From Paenibacillus sp. MZ04-78.2 (lineage in GTDB: Bacteria > Bacillota > Bacilli > Paenibacillales > NBRC-103111), in contig NZ_JANAVJ010000001.1 in the NCBI RefSeq assembly GCF_024213375.1, positions 285,596 through 349,595 of the forward strand: a DNA stretch of 64,000 nt, read 5' to 3'. Below, piece after piece: positions 52,901-61,413 of this stretch. Both the position numbers and the translations under genes were made by a program. The number at the start of each line of letters is the position of its first letter. The stretch's first letter is position 1. The notes under the pieces are model-generated. The model saw only the letters and a program-made list of their open reading frames with translations. It was not told the DNA's origin and did not search any database.

Positions 52901-52950
52901 AGTTGATGAATAAAAAACCTTCCGGCCGTAAACCGCTCCGTCAGTAGTCT

Positions 52951-54132
52951 TTATGGGACGATCGGTTGTTCGGTTGCGATCGGTTCTTCCACTTCCAAAA
53001 GTACTTCCATATAAACTTTACCATTCTCCGCCTTTTCATGCAAAATTTTTTCCGAAACGACACGCGAATCGCTGCCCAACGCCGACAAAATTTGCGCTTT
53101 GGCCTGCTCGATGCCAAGCTCCGAAGCTTCCTTCGGGTCAACCGTCTGCTCGACGATCTGCACCTCCAGCAGCTTTTCGCTGAGCCATCCGATCGGGACC
53201 GTGTAGCCACGCCAGCTGAGCGTTTTCCGTTCGGAGACCGTTTCGTATTGCTCGAACGGAATTTTCCCGTAGCCGCTTAGCTGAAGGCCGCGGCTGCCCA
53301 GGACGAGGTACGAGCGGTTTTTCGTTTCGCCGGTGTAGGTCTTGTACTGGAGCGTAAGCGGCACTTCGACGGTCGGCTTGTACCACACAATTCCCTTAAC
53401 CTTCCCCGCGGCGACAACACTCTGCTGGTTCGCCTCGACGCCGATGATGCCGGATATCAGGATGTCTCCTTTGCGCACATACGTATTCGGCTTAACAAGC
53501 GGCCTGCCCTTCTCTGCGAAAATTTCCGTGACCAATGCGCTCTTGGAAGCGACCAGATGCCTCGGGCTAAGGAGCGGCGGTGTGTCGGGCACGGTCGATT
53601 CGACGACCTTAATAATCACATGCGTCCCGCTTACCTCCACACCGGCCCATGCGGTGCCTGGCAGCTCCCGTTGCAGCGCGCGGGACAGCTCGGCCGGGTC
53701 TTTCAAGCGGAATTTCCACTGCAGCTTGTAAATGCCTTGCTGCTTCGCAGCTTGCAGTATCTGCTCCTGGCTCAGCTTCTCGTTGCCTTCTACGCGAACA
53801 TGCCATACGAGCGAGGACAGCACATAGATTCCGATAACAAAAGCAAGCACGCCCAGAGCAAAAAATTTGCGTTTCTCCAGCTTGTCTAACCAAAAAGGAA
53901 ATCCCTGTTTCTGGCGAATCCGGGTGCGGGAGCCTGTCTCCTTCAATAGCGGGCGAAGCCGGAAAAAGTCGCGGATCGTGATCGACAGCTCGGCTTTATT
54001 TTCCGCCGTATACTGGATGTCCCAGATAGCCATCTGCCGCTCCGTCATACGGTTCAGCAGCTTTTCGAGCTGCCCGCCTTTTACTTCGACCCGAACAAAG
54101 CCTCGCAGGCGTTGGATATACGAAGATTTCAC
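52951..54132 (-). CDS. yqfD: Sporulation protein YqfD (SpoIV-type membrane protein)
   Basis: Membrane protein of 393 residues needed for sporulation in Bacillus (yqfD mutants are blocked at stage IV). An N-terminal basic region (YIQRLRGFVRVEVKGGQLE) is followed by one transmembrane helix (about 92-112, FALGVLAFVIGIYVLSSLVW) and a large extracytoplasmic domain (VRVEGNEKLSQEQILQAAK). The start is a GTG at 54130-54132 with AAAGGAGA 9 nt upstream. It follows yqfC by 21 bp. Both genes together are sigma-E/G-type sporulation genes in bacilli, inferred here from position. Confidence 0.92.
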   Translation of the reverse strand: MKSSYIQRLRGFVRVEVKGGQLEKLLNRMTERQMAIWDIQYTAENKAELSITIRDFFRLRPLLKETGSRTRIRQKQGFPFWLDKLEKRKFFALGVLAFVIGIYVLSSLVWHVRVEGNEKLSQEQILQAAKQQGIYKLQWKFRLKDPAELSRALQRELPGTAWAGVEVSGTHVIIKVVESTVPDTPPLLSPRHLVASKSALVTEIFAEKGRPLVKPNTYVRKGDILISGIIGVEANQQSVVAAGKVKGIVWYKPTVEVPLTLQYKTYTGETKNRSYLVLGSRGLQLSGYGKIPFEQYETVSERKTLSWRGYTVPIGWLSEKLLEVQIVEQTVDPKEASELGIEQAKAQILSALGSDSRVVSEKILHEKAENGKVYMEVLLEVEEPIATEQPIVP

Positions 54133-54153
54133 GATCGACTTCTCCTTTCCGGG

Positions 54154-54432
54154 CTACGGAATATATTTGATATCGCGGATCATGCCTTCGATGAACACTT
54201 CTTCCGTCAAAATGGCGCGGATGACAAGCTCCGAGCCGTACACCTCAACCCGCCCCGTCGTCAGCGCCAGCTTGAGCACCTCGTTGGAAAAATGCAATAC
54301 GCCACGGTGATTTTCGATATAAAGCTGCCGGTTTCCGATCATGGTTATCCGGGGCAAGTCCATCACGACATCCTGCGGCAGGTCGAGTAATTTGGCGGTC
54401 AATTGATTGAATCGGCGGGTCAGCTTTCGCAT
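54154..54432 (-). CDS. yqfC: Sporulation protein YqfC
   Basis: Small protein of 92 residues beginning MRKLTRRFNQLTAKLLDLPQ and containing DVVMDLPRITMIGNRQLYIENHRGVLHFS, the YqfC family hallmark (a single beta-rich domain, DUF1429-like). The open frame extends 10 codons earlier, but GGAGGAGGTT is 4 nt before the ATG at 54430-54432. It precedes yqfD as in B. subtilis. A terminator before it separates it from the floA genes, so yqfCD form a separate unit. Confidence 0.92.
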   Translation of the reverse strand: MRKLTRRFNQLTAKLLDLPQDVVMDLPRITMIGNRQLYIENHRGVLHFSNEVLKLALTTGRVEVYGSELVIRAILTEEVFIEGMIRDIKYIP

Positions 54433-54540
54433 AGGCAACCTCCTCCGCAGTCCCAAAAGCATAACACGGCTATTTACACCTTATGCCGGGAATTGGAAAA
54501 TATGACCTGGAACGCGGCAGAGCTCCTCTCGTGCCACAAC

Positions 54541-54594
54541 AAAAAGCGCCTTCCCCCCAATCCCGGAAACCGGGACCGAAAGGAAGACGCTTCG
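54541..54594 (-). terminator. Terminator of the rpsU-to-floA operon
   Basis: On the minus strand outer stem AAGCGTCTTCC/GGAAGGCGCTT and inner stem CCCGG/CCGGG, followed by five T. It lies 10 bp after the stop codon of the small membrane gene. Confidence 0.9.
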
Positions 54595-54603
54595 TATGAA
54601 CGA

Positions 54604-55107
54604 TTAACGCCGGAAGGGGCGTTTGGCCCGCGGAGGGCCGAGAATCTCGGCCCACAGCACACCGCGCGCCGCATCCTGCGGCGTCAGGCCGCCGAAGGCA
54701 GCGGCTGTGCTTTCGCCCGAGCCCCTTGGCTTGGCGAAAGGAAACGCTGCAGCGGCCGCAGATGGCTGCCCAGACGCCGGTGAAGCCGCAGCGACATCCT
54801 CGGGTAGAGGCGCCAGCTGCGACCGGCGGGGCTCCATTTCGGCAAGCTGCGGACGGACGCCGCCTGGAGCAGCCGGACGCGCTTGGACCGGCTGTGCCTT
54901 AGGCATCGGCTTCGCCGAGCCTGGCCAGCCGGAGCCGTCGCCACCGAAGGGCGGCATGCTGTCTTTCGGCGTTCTTCTCTGCGGCTGCGGAACGCCTTGC
55001 CCGCCCTTGCCGCCGGTCTTTAATTTTTTCACGATGCTGCTTAACACGATATACAAAATAACGACGACAAACCAGTTGCTCAATATCAGATCCAAGATGG
55101 TACGCAT
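54604..55107 (-). CDS. Small membrane protein with a Pro/Ala-rich tail (floA neighbour)
   Basis: The 167 residues have one N-terminal transmembrane helix (about 4-24; ILDLILSNWFVVVILYIVLSS) and a long low-complexity cytoplasmic tail rich in Pro, Ala, Gly and Arg (VPQPQRRTPKDSMPPFGG and so on). I do not recognise a family. It is the last gene of the nfeD-floA group, 34 bp after floA, where B. subtilis has the short yqfB. A role with flotillin is possible only by position. Confidence 0.7.
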   Translation of the reverse strand: MRTILDLILSNWFVVVILYIVLSSIVKKLKTGGKGGQGVPQPQRRTPKDSMPPFGGDGSGWPGSAKPMPKAQPVQARPAAPGGVRPQLAEMEPRRSQLAPLPEDVAAASPASGQPSAAAAAFPFAKPRGSGESTAAAFGGLTPQDAARGVLWAEILGPPRAKRPFRR

Positions 55108-55141
55108 CGGTTATCCCGCCTTTCCGCCTGGCTGGAGGCTA

Positions 55142-56134
55142 TCAGGCATTGTCGTCGTCTTTGCCCGGCTCGTTCATTTTGCCAAGGCTGGAGCGCATTT
55201 GCGTGTCCGCGTCGATGTTCTTAAGGTTCATGTAATCCATCACGCCGAGCTTGCCTTCACGCAGCGCTTCCGCCATCGCGAGCGGCACTTCGGATTCGGC
55301 TTCCACAACCTTCGCTTTCATCTCCACGACCTTCGCCTTCATCTCCTGCTCTTGGGCAACGGCCATTGCGCGGCGCTCTTCCGCTTTCGCCTGTGCAATC
55401 CGCTTGTCGGCTTCCGCTTGCTCCGTTTGCAGGTGCGCCCCGATGTTTTTGCCTACGTCCACATCGGCAATATCGATGGACAAAATCTCAAACGCCGTAC
55501 CGGCATCAAGCCCTTTGCCCAGTACCGTGCGGGAAATCATATCCGGGTTTTCAAGCACGTCCTTGTGCGAGCTGCTGGAACCTACCGTGGTGACAATCCC
55601 TTCGCCGACACGGGCGATGATCGTTTCTTCCCCTGCGCCCCCGACCAGGCGGTCGAGGTTGGTGCGTACCGTCACCCGTGCGATAACCCTCACTTCGATC
55701 CCGTCTTTGGCGACGGCGGAGACGACCGGCGTTTCGATCACTCGCGGGTTGACGCTCATCTGTACAGCCTGAAGCACGTCGCGGCCGGCCAGATCGATCG
55801 CCGCCGCACGCTCGAATTCCAAGTGAATGTTGGCGCGGTGCGCCGCGATCAACGCATTGACTACCCGATCGACGTTACCGCCGGCTAAGAAGTGGCTTTC
55901 CAGCTGGTTAATGGTTAAATCCAGTCCTGCCTTGGTCGCTTTGATCATTGGATTGACGATCCGGCTCGGAATGACCCGGCGCAGCCTCATCGCCACGAGC
56001 GTAATGATGCCGACCCGCACCCCGGACGCCAGCGCGGAAATCCACAGCATGACCGGGACAAACGTAAAAAATATGGACAGCGCGATAATAACGACGGCTG
56101 CCAGCAAGAAAATTGAAATAAGGGATGTATCCAT
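55142..56134 (-). CDS. floA: Flotillin-like protein FloA
   Basis: Membrane scaffold protein of 330 residues that organises lipid-raft-like microdomains. An N-terminal hairpin or re-entrant helix (about 5-35), the SPFH/Band-7 domain (about 60-200) and a coiled helical C terminus rich in Glu/Ala ([20 protein letters not shown]) that mediates oligomerisation are seen. The ATG at 56132-56134 has AAAGGAGG 10 nt upstream; the longer open frame (from 56179) lacks a ribosome site. It follows nfeD, the classic nfeD-floA pair, so the two products likely act together. Confidence 0.94.
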   Translation of the reverse strand: MDTSLISIFLLAAVVIIALSIFFTFVPVMLWISALASGVRVGIITLVAMRLRRVIPSRIVNPMIKATKAGLDLTINQLESHFLAGGNVDRVVNALIAAHRANIHLEFERAAAIDLAGRDVLQAVQMSVNPRVIETPVVSAVAKDGIEVRVIARVTVRTNLDRLVGGAGEETIIARVGEGIVTTVGSSSSHKDVLENPDMISRTVLGKGLDAGTAFEILSIDIADVDVGKNIGAHLQTEQAEADKRIAQAKAEERRAMAVAQEQEMKAKVVEMKAKVVEAESEVPLAMAEALREGKLGVMDYMNLKNIDADTQMRSSLGKMNEPGKDDDNA

Positions 56135-56191
56135 CGTACAAATTCCTCCTTTGTTGTAAGTCCATCGACGTACCGGCAAGGCGTGTTCAGC

Positions 56192-57586
56192 CTAGTCCTT
56201 GACTTCCTGTACGACGACCCGGACGCCTTCAACATGCGTAACCTTGACTGTTTTGCCGGATTCGACAAAATCCCCCACTGTGACGACATCGACGCGCTCG
56301 TCGCCGAACAGCGCGGTCCCGGCCGGTCGGAGCGGCGTCACCGCCTTGCCTGACTGGCCAAGCAGATCGCTGCGGGACGACGCGGAAACGTAGCCTTTGT
56401 CTTCGGTCAGCTTTTCCCGCAATATAAACCGGTTCCAGACGCCGCGATGCTTAAAATATTTCACGACAATGGCGACGACGACGACCGCAACGACGAAAGC
56501 AATACCCAGGTTCATCGCGGCCGCTTTCGTGCTGTAAGCGGCAAGCACGACGCCGCTGATCAAGCAGGCAGCGCCGAGAAAACCCAAAATCCCGAAGCTC
56601 GATACGAACACCTCGATCAACAGCAGCAGGATGCCGGCGATAAACAGAGTAATCTCCTCGAACCCGGCGAATCCGGCGATATAATGTCCGAAAAAGTATA
56701 GACCGAAGCCAAGTACGCCGATGATTCCGGGAAGACCGAAGCCCGGGACGAACAATTCGATCGCGATGCCGGCGATCCCGATGATCAGCAGCAGCGTCGA
56801 TACCCAAGGCTGGGTCACGTACCGTGCGAACGATTCAGCCAGACTCGGTTTCAGCGCGACGAGCGGATGCTCTTCCCCGCCGATGAACTGCACGACCTCC
56901 TGCAGGCTGGCGGCCACTTTCTCCGCATAGCCCACCTTAAGCGCTTCCTCCGCGGTTAGCGTCAGGATTTCGCCCTTAGGCAACGTTCGGCCAATCTCGG
57001 GCATGGACACGCCGACGTTTTTGTCGACCATCGCTTCGGCGATTTGCGTCTTCCGTCCGCGCAGTTCCGCGGCGGCTTTCATCTGGCCGGACCAATACGA
57101 TACTACTTTGACGCTTTCGATTTCATTCCCGGCCCCGTCCACAACGGCTGCCGCGCCGAGCGAGCTTCCCGGCTCCATGGCGATTTTGCCGGCATTCAGC
57201 GCAATGTAGCTGCCTGCCGAGATGGCTTTGCCGTGCACGTAAGCAATCGTCGGAACCGGGCTGTTTTTGATCAGTTGACCGATTTCCTGCGCCGAATCGA
57301 CGCGGCCGCCAAGCGTATCGACGTCCAGCACGATGTAATAGGCGCCCATCGATTGCGCTTCCTCCAGTGCCCGCTGCAAAAAGGTCTGCAGCCCGTTCTC
57401 CACCGTTTGATGCACCGGAATCACGACGACCGGGGCAGCTTTCGGCGGCGAGGACGACGATTCGGCGCTTGCGGGTTCCGCAGGCAGAAATCCGGTTAGA
57501 GCGGACAGCAGAAGCGCCATTGCGAGAAAAAAGACAAGCGGAAGCCGAAAAAGCAGCGCTAAGCGCTTATTCCCGAGTGAATCCAC
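56192..57586 (-). CDS. nfeD: NfeD-family membrane serine protease
   Basis: Long-form NfeD of 464 residues. Signal peptide (about 10-40), a ClpP-fold protease domain (about 65-220) with VLDVDTLGGRVDSA, GKAISAGSYIALNAGKIAM (catalytic Ser/Lys region), then four or five transmembrane helices (about 255-380), and a C-terminal OB-fold domain (about 395-460). Relatives cleave stomatin/flotillin-like partners. The start is GTG at 57584-57586, 6 nt after AAAGGAGGT; an earlier in-frame ATG codon at 57625 would put that ribosome site inside the gene, so it is rejected. Partner gene floA follows. Confidence 0.93.
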   Translation of the reverse strand: MDSLGNKRLALLFRLPLVFFLAMALLLSALTGFLPAEPASAESSSSPPKAAPVVVIPVHQTVENGLQTFLQRALEEAQSMGAYYIVLDVDTLGGRVDSAQEIGQLIKNSPVPTIAYVHGKAISAGSYIALNAGKIAMEPGSSLGAAAVVDGAGNEIESVKVVSYWSGQMKAAAELRGRKTQIAEAMVDKNVGVSMPEIGRTLPKGEILTLTAEEALKVGYAEKVAASLQEVVQFIGGEEHPLVALKPSLAESFARYVTQPWVSTLLLIIGIAGIAIELFVPGFGLPGIIGVLGFGLYFFGHYIAGFAGFEEITLFIAGILLLLIEVFVSSFGILGFLGAACLISGVVLAAYSTKAAAMNLGIAFVVAVVVVAIVVKYFKHRGVWNRFILREKLTEDKGYVSASSRSDLLGQSGKAVTPLRPAGTALFGDERVDVVTVGDFVESGKTVKVTHVEGVRVVVQEVKD

Positions 57587-57682
57587 AAGATGACCTCCTT
57601 TTCGCACGTTTTGCAATGCTTTCAAGTGGTACTACGCAATAACGGCAAGTTTGATTCACAACACTGCAAAACAAAAAACAAA

Positions 57683-57716
57683 AAAGAAAAACACTCCTAC
57701 TATTCGGAGTGTTTCC
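57683..57716 (-). terminator. Terminator of rpsU-yqeY
   Basis: Stem AAACACTCC/GGAGTGTTT with an 8-nt loop and a T run (TTTC then TTTTTT) on the minus strand, 10 bp after the yqeY stop. Confidence 0.85.
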
Positions 57717-57725
57717 CGCTGTTGT

Positions 57726-58169
57726 TTAAGACAATAACTGTTGGACGAACTGATTGACGACTTTGCCGTCTGCTCGTCCTTTAACCTTTGGCATCAATGC
57801 GCCCATAACTTTGCCCATGTCCGCTTTGGAAGAAGCTCCCACTTCTTGGATGGTCTGCTGTACAATGGCTTTTACTTCTTCATCGGTGAATTGCTGCGGC
57901 ATGTACTCCATCAGTATGGCGACTTCGGCCTTCAGGTTTTCCGCCAAATCGTCACGACCGGCCTTTTCAAATTCTTGGAGGGAATCTTTGCGCTGTTTGA
58001 TCTCGCGATTCAAGACGTCAAGTACTTCTTGTTCATCTAAGGTTTTACGCTGATCTATCTCAAGATTTTTGATAGCTGCACGAACCATACGGATTACGGA
58101 GAGTTTGAACTTGTCTTGACTCTTCATCGCAAGCTTCATGTCATCGTTTAGTCTGTCGCTTAAGCTCAT
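57726..58169 (-). CDS. GatB/YqeY domain protein
   Basis: Helical protein of 147 residues related to the tRNA-binding tail domain of GatB: SLSDRLNDDMKLAMKSQDKFKLSVIRMVRAA at the start, ILMEYMPQQFTDEEVKAIVQ and DMGKVMGALMPKVKGRADGKVVNQFVQQLL at the end. Its size matches YqeY, which acts with tRNA-related processes in some bacteria but has no established role in Firmicutes. It follows rpsU by 12 bp, the invariant rpsU-yqeY pair. A GGAGG-type site precedes the ATG. Confidence 0.94.
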   Translation of the reverse strand: MSLSDRLNDDMKLAMKSQDKFKLSVIRMVRAAIKNLEIDQRKTLDEQEVLDVLNREIKQRKDSLQEFEKAGRDDLAENLKAEVAILMEYMPQQFTDEEVKAIVQQTIQEVGASSKADMGKVMGALMPKVKGRADGKVVNQFVQQLLS

Positions 58170-58181
58170 CGATTAAGCCTC

Positions 58182-58355
58182 CTAGAACTTTCTCTTGCGA
58201 GCAGCCTCTGACTTCTTCTTGCGTTTCACGCTTGGCTTCTCATAATGCTTGCGTTTTTTGACCTCCGCCAAAACGCCATCTTTGGCGATGGAACGCTTAA
58301 AGCGACGAAGTGCAGCATCTATAGTTTCGTTCTTGCGAACTCGAGTTTCTGACAC
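58182..58355 (-). CDS. rpsU: 30S ribosomal protein S21
   Basis: Basic ribosomal protein of 57 residues: [31 protein letters not shown] followed by a Lys/Arg-rich tail ([14 protein letters not shown]). It binds the 3' region of 16S rRNA in the platform. The start is GTG at 58353-58355, 8 nt after GGAGGG; the longer open frame from 58409 contains that site and is rejected. A near-consensus promoter lies 60-90 bp upstream, so this is the first gene of the rpsU-yqeY unit. Confidence 0.96.
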   Translation of the reverse strand: MSETRVRKNETIDAALRRFKRSIAKDGVLAEVKKRKHYEKPSVKRKKKSEAARKRKF

Positions 58356-58414
58356 CAGTTTTCCCTCCCTCCGAACAGACCGTCCAAGACGAAAAAAGAC
58401 ATTCATCAAATTTC

Positions 58415-58444
58415 ATTATAGGTGATAAGGAAACTGGGTGTCAA
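58415..58444 (-). promoter_or_regulatory. Consensus sigma-A promoter of rpsU
   Basis: On the minus strand, perfect -35 TTGACA (58439-58444) and perfect -10 TATAAT (58415-58420), spacer 18 bp. It gives a leader of about 50 nt before the rpsU GTG. Confidence 0.88.
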
Positions 58445-58484
58445 CCTATCCGGAACAAAACTTCAAAAATGAGCCGCACCGGGT

Positions 58485-58829
58485 TTAGCGGGCATTGAGC
58501 GGCCCCAGTTTTTCTCCGCCAAGCAGGTGATAATGAATATGGAATACCTCCTGCCCGCTGTGCTTGCCGCAGTTGTTGATCAGACGGTAGCCGGATTCGG
58601 CAACGCCCTGTTCTTTGGCGATTTGCTGCGCCGCGCTGTGGATTTCTCCAAGCAGATGCCAGTCGTCCGCTCCGACGTCGTTCATCGATGCGATATGTTT
58701 TTTGGGAATGATTAAAATATGTACGGAAGCGGCCGGATGAATATCCTGAAAGGCAACGACATGCTCGTTCTCGAACACTTTTTTCGAAGGGATCGACCCT
58801 TCGACGATTTTGCAAAAAATGCAGTCCAC
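58485..58829 (-). CDS. HIT family nucleotide hydrolase
   Basis: Histidine triad protein of 114 residues beginning VDCIFCKIVEG and ending at the triad HIHYHLLGGEKL. The family hydrolyses nucleoside phosphoramidates or nucleotidyl ethers. The residues CIFCKI bind zinc in many members. The chosen start is GTG at 58827-58829 with GGAGGGG 5 nt upstream; an ATG six codons earlier is possible but is part of that site. Single gene; the rpsU promoter lies just downstream. Physiological substrate not known. Confidence 0.93.
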   Translation of the reverse strand: MDCIFCKIVEGSIPSKKVFENEHVVAFQDIHPAASVHILIIPKKHIASMNDVGADDWHLLGEIHSAAQQIAKEQGVAESGYRLINNCGKHSGQEVFHIHYHLLGGEKLGPLNAR

Positions 58830-59037
58830 GTTCTCCCCTCCTTCCACTATCAGGTTCAGGCTTGTCTCCTTCCACTATACCCGAAAACTTGGCAAAAAGA
58901 AAACTCATCGCGGCAAAAAGACAAGGACACGATTTTTTTTGCGCGGCACTGTCTACCGTAATCTGATCGTTCTCAAAAAGTGATCTATTTTAACGAAAAT
59001 AAGCATCGATTCAGGACCGAAAACAGGGATTCATTTA

Positions 59038-59066
59038 TAGACTATCGGTCTAATATTATCTATAAT
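59038..59066 (+). promoter_or_regulatory. Promoter with an overlapping TetR-type palindromic operator
   Basis: -35 TAGACT (59038-59043), 17-bp spacer, perfect -10 TATAAT (59061-59066). The 15-bp palindrome TAGAC-TATCG-GTCTA (59038-59052) covers the -35 box. Such a TAGAC half-site is typical of TetR operators (e.g. QacR-like), and the first coding part downstream is a TetR domain, so autorepression is likely. Confidence 0.7.
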
Positions 59067-59122
59067 ACTAATCGGAACGATTCAATTCTTGGCAAACAGT
59101 GCTAACCAAAGGGGGATTAAGG

Positions 59123-61045
59123 GTGGACCGGTTCATGAGAGCGTCGACGCGAAAAAAACGCGACTACCTGATGGATGTTGCCCTGAAGCTGTTTGTGGAA
59201 CGCGGATACGAGCATGTGTCCGTAGACGATATCATCGCCGCGACGCGGACGTCCAAAGGAACGTTCTACCATTATTTTGAAGGCAAAGACGAAATACTAC
59301 GAGAGATCCCGAGAAAACAGATGGAGCTTATTCAAGCCTGGTGCAGCCGCACGCCTTCGCAGGTGCGGTCACTGGAAAGCCACGTCAACCGGCTGATGCT
59401 GGATTTGACCGAAGCGCTGGGCTCCTCCAGGCGGCTGATCCGCAGTTGGATCGCCCTTTCGATGCAAAACGAAGGCCTGAAGGCGGCTATGGAAGAGCTG
59501 AAACGAACGCTGTACGAAAGCTTGATGCGCTGGCTGCCCGAGCCGGGCAAAGCCAAAATGCTGACCACCGCTTATTTCGGCACGGTCATGCTGTGGTGCG
59601 CGATCGAAGAAGAGACGGATTTGACCGAGCGGATGCGGGAGCAGCTCGCTTGGGTTTGGACAGGGCTTCGCCATGACAAGGAAGCGGAACCGATTCTACT
59701 GGAAGCAGAACGGAAAGGAGAACACAACATGAAGGTTGCTATCATCGGAGGGGGGCTTGCGGGGTTGACCGCAGCCGCTTATTTATCGGAGCATCAAGGA
59801 ATCGAAGGCGTCCTGTTTGAGCGCAGTCCGCAGTTGGGCGGACGGGCGTTTACTTACGAAAAAGCAGGCTTTACGCTGAATTACGGCGCGCACGCGATTT
59901 ATGGCATCGACCGTCATACCATCGGCGATATGGAGCGCGAGCTGGGACTATCGTTCAGCTCGAAGCAGGTGGATAAACGGCGGGTCATGTATTACAAGAA
60001 CGACCAGTTGACGCCGGCCCCGCTCGACTTCGTCAACCTGATGCGGACGGAGCTGCTGAACCCGTTCCAAAAGATGCGCTTCGTCGGGGAAATTACGGCG
60101 ATCATCGCCAACATTCACAACGTGCGCAATTACAATACGCTGGGCGATTATTTGGCACAGTCGGACGCGGACGAAGACGTGAAGGAGCTGTGGGAGCATC
60201 TTGTCTGTTCGAACTTCTTCATCACGCCGGAAGAGGCGCGGAAGGTTTCGGGCGCGGTGATCAGCGACTACTACCAAAACCTCTTTTTGTCGGGCCGCCC
60301 GGTCAACTATGTGCTCGGCAGCTGGGCCGTCATTACGAACCAGCTCAAGCAAAAAATCGACCTGACCTCCCGCTGGGAAATCGCGCTGCGCGAAGGCGTA
60401 GACGGCATCCGTTACGCAGACCGCAAGTTTTGGCTGCAGACGAAAACCCGCGAGCTCGACTTCGATCGCGTCATCTTCGCCATGCCGGTACAGCAGGTGT
60501 GCAAGCTGCTCAAAGATACGCCGTGGGAGCCGTTCATGGCCCCTTACGAGGACAATACGTCGACAGAGGTCATGGTTTACGACATCGGCCTGAATCGTGT
60601 AGTAGCCCGCCCGTTCAGCTACATCAGCGACATGGACAACAAGCTGTTCATCAGCGACGTCTCGGCGACCGACCATACGCTCGTTCCAGAAGGCGGACAG
60701 CTGCTGCAAGGCATCGCGTACCTGAACGACAACTTCGAGGGCGAGGACGAACGTAAGTCGTATCTGGATAAAAAGACCGAGCAGATGGAAGCCTTGTTCG
60801 ATCAGCACTATCCGGGCTGGCGCGAAGCGACGGAAGTGAAGCGAGTTTCGAAAAAAGCGATGGTGTCGAGCGTCAAAAATATCGCGAGCAACCGGCTATT
60901 GCCGAACCGGATCGAGAACGTGCCGTTCTACTTCTGTGGCGACGGCTGTCAAGGCAAAGGCGAGCTTGCGGAACGCGCCTTCTCCAGCGCGCGGCTGGCG
61001 GCCAAGGCGATCTTGGAGGAAGCTCCGCAGCTTCAAAAAGCATAA
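59123..61045 (+). CDS. TetR regulator read in frame into a FAD-dependent oxidoreductase (apparent fusion)
   Basis: One open frame of 640 residues. Residues 1-200 are a TetR-family repressor: the helix-turn-helix RDYLMDVALKLFVERGYEH, then SVDDIIAATRTSKGTFYHYFEGKDEIL, and a helical ligand-binding domain up to HDKEAEPILLEAER. The next part is a CrtI-like FAD protein (see separate entry). No stop codon separates them. The start used is GTG at 59123 with AAGGGGG 7 nt upstream; the frame opens at GTG 59099. Shifting by one base at the junction would give a TGA that overlaps the internal ATG (ATGA), the normal arrangement for such pairs, so an indel, a true fusion or an assembly error are all possible. 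Confidence 0.7.
   Translation: MDRFMRASTRKKRDYLMDVALKLFVERGYEHVSVDDIIAATRTSKGTFYHYFEGKDEILREIPRKQMELIQAWCSRTPSQVRSLESHVNRLMLDLTEALGSSRRLIRSWIALSMQNEGLKAAMEELKRTLYESLMRWLPEPGKAKMLTTAYFGTVMLWCAIEEETDLTERMREQLAWVWTGLRHDKEAEPILLEAERKGEHNMKVAIIGGGLAGLTAAAYLSEHQGIEGVLFERSPQLGGRAFTYEKAGFTLNYGAHAIYGIDRHTIGDMERELGLSFSSKQVDKRRVMYYKNDQLTPAPLDFVNLMRTELLNPFQKMRFVGEITAIIANIHNVRNYNTLGDYLAQSDADEDVKELWEHLVCSNFFITPEEARKVSGAVISDYYQNLFLSGRPVNYVLGSWAVITNQLKQKIDLTSRWEIALREGVDGIRYADRKFWLQTKTRELDFDRVIFAMPVQQVCKLLKDTPWEPFMAPYEDNTSTEVMVYDIGLNRVVARPFSYISDMDNKLFISDVSATDHTLVPEGGQLLQGIAYLNDNFEGEDERKSYLDKKTEQMEALFDQHYPGWREATEVKRVSKKAMVSSVKNIASNRLLPNRIENVPFYFCGDGCQGKGELAERAFSSARLAAKAILEEAPQLQKA
59729..61045 (+). CDS. FAD-dependent oxidoreductase, CrtI/phytoene desaturase-like (probably made from its own start)
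   Basis: The 438-residue protein starts MKVAIIGGGLAGLTAAAYLSE (GxGxxG dinucleotide motif), followed by LFERSPQLGGRAFTYE and the FAD-binding C-terminal FYFCGDGCQGKGELAERAFSSARLAAKAI. These are the hallmarks of the amine oxidase/phytoene desaturase superfamily. AAAGGAGA sits 7 nt before the internal ATG at 59729-59731, a strong site for independent initiation. Substrate cannot be predicted; no other carotenoid genes are in the window. A strong terminator follows 26 bp later. Confidence 0.82.
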   Translation: MKVAIIGGGLAGLTAAAYLSEHQGIEGVLFERSPQLGGRAFTYEKAGFTLNYGAHAIYGIDRHTIGDMERELGLSFSSKQVDKRRVMYYKNDQLTPAPLDFVNLMRTELLNPFQKMRFVGEITAIIANIHNVRNYNTLGDYLAQSDADEDVKELWEHLVCSNFFITPEEARKVSGAVISDYYQNLFLSGRPVNYVLGSWAVITNQLKQKIDLTSRWEIALREGVDGIRYADRKFWLQTKTRELDFDRVIFAMPVQQVCKLLKDTPWEPFMAPYEDNTSTEVMVYDIGLNRVVARPFSYISDMDNKLFISDVSATDHTLVPEGGQLLQGIAYLNDNFEGEDERKSYLDKKTEQMEALFDQHYPGWREATEVKRVSKKAMVSSVKNIASNRLLPNRIENVPFYFCGDGCQGKGELAERAFSSARLAAKAILEEAPQLQKA

Positions 61046-61070
61046 TCCACATATATACGTGGCGAAATAT

Positions 61071-61125
61071 AAAGCTCGAATGGGCTCGGTTCTGTGAAAG
61101 GCGGAACCGGCCGTTCGAGCTTTTT
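61071..61125 (+). terminator. Terminator of the TetR/oxidoreductase gene
   Basis: Outer stem AAAGCTCGAA/TTCGAGCTTT, internal stem CGGTTC/GAACCG, then T run on the plus strand. On the minus strand the T tract is broken (TTTATATTT), so it serves mainly plus-strand transcripts. Confidence 0.85.
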
Positions 61126-61138
61126 GGCAATTCAATCG

Positions 61139-61282
61139 TTATGTCAGATCGTTCCAAAGCTTGGTTAGCTGCTGCACCAAAAAGCCAAACCATGCGCCGA
61201 CCGCCTGAAGCGGCCCCGGTTTGATATCGGACGGCGGCTTACGCTCCGTTGGGAGCGCAGTGACGATGGACGAGGACGTCAC
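61139..61282 (-). CDS. Possible 47-residue protein after sbcC
   Basis: Open frame from GTG 61280-61282 to TAA at 61139-61141. The protein ends AVGAWFGFLVQQLTKLWNDLT, an amphipathic helix. The start overlaps the stop of the preceding small frame by 4 nt (GTGA), and codon third positions are GC-biased as in neighbours. It has no clear ribosome site and no family match that I know. A true gene is only moderately likely. Confidence 0.35.
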   Translation of the reverse strand: MTSSSIVTALPTERKPPSDIKPGPLQAVGAWFGFLVQQLTKLWNDLT

Positions 61283-61413
61283 CGCGGGAAGCGAAACCAG
61301 GGGCCGCTTTTCTGTCCTTGGCGATTATAGACTGCGAGTTCAAGAACCGAGCCTTCCGGGATCGCCCCGGCCACCAGATCGACTCCAAATGGCGGAGCTG
61401 TCTGCGTCGCAAG
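61279..61413 (-). pseudogene. Small open frame or gene remnant following sbcC
   Basis: A 44-codon frame without ATG, bounded by TAG at 61414-61416 and TGA at 61279-61281. It encodes VDLVAGAIPEGSVLELAVYN and ends SGPWFRFPR, with a coding-like codon bias. A possible GTG start at 61372-61374 has GGAG 8 nt upstream and would make 31 residues. It may be the tail of a gene whose front part has been lost, or a true mini-protein coupled to the next frame. Confidence 0.3.
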
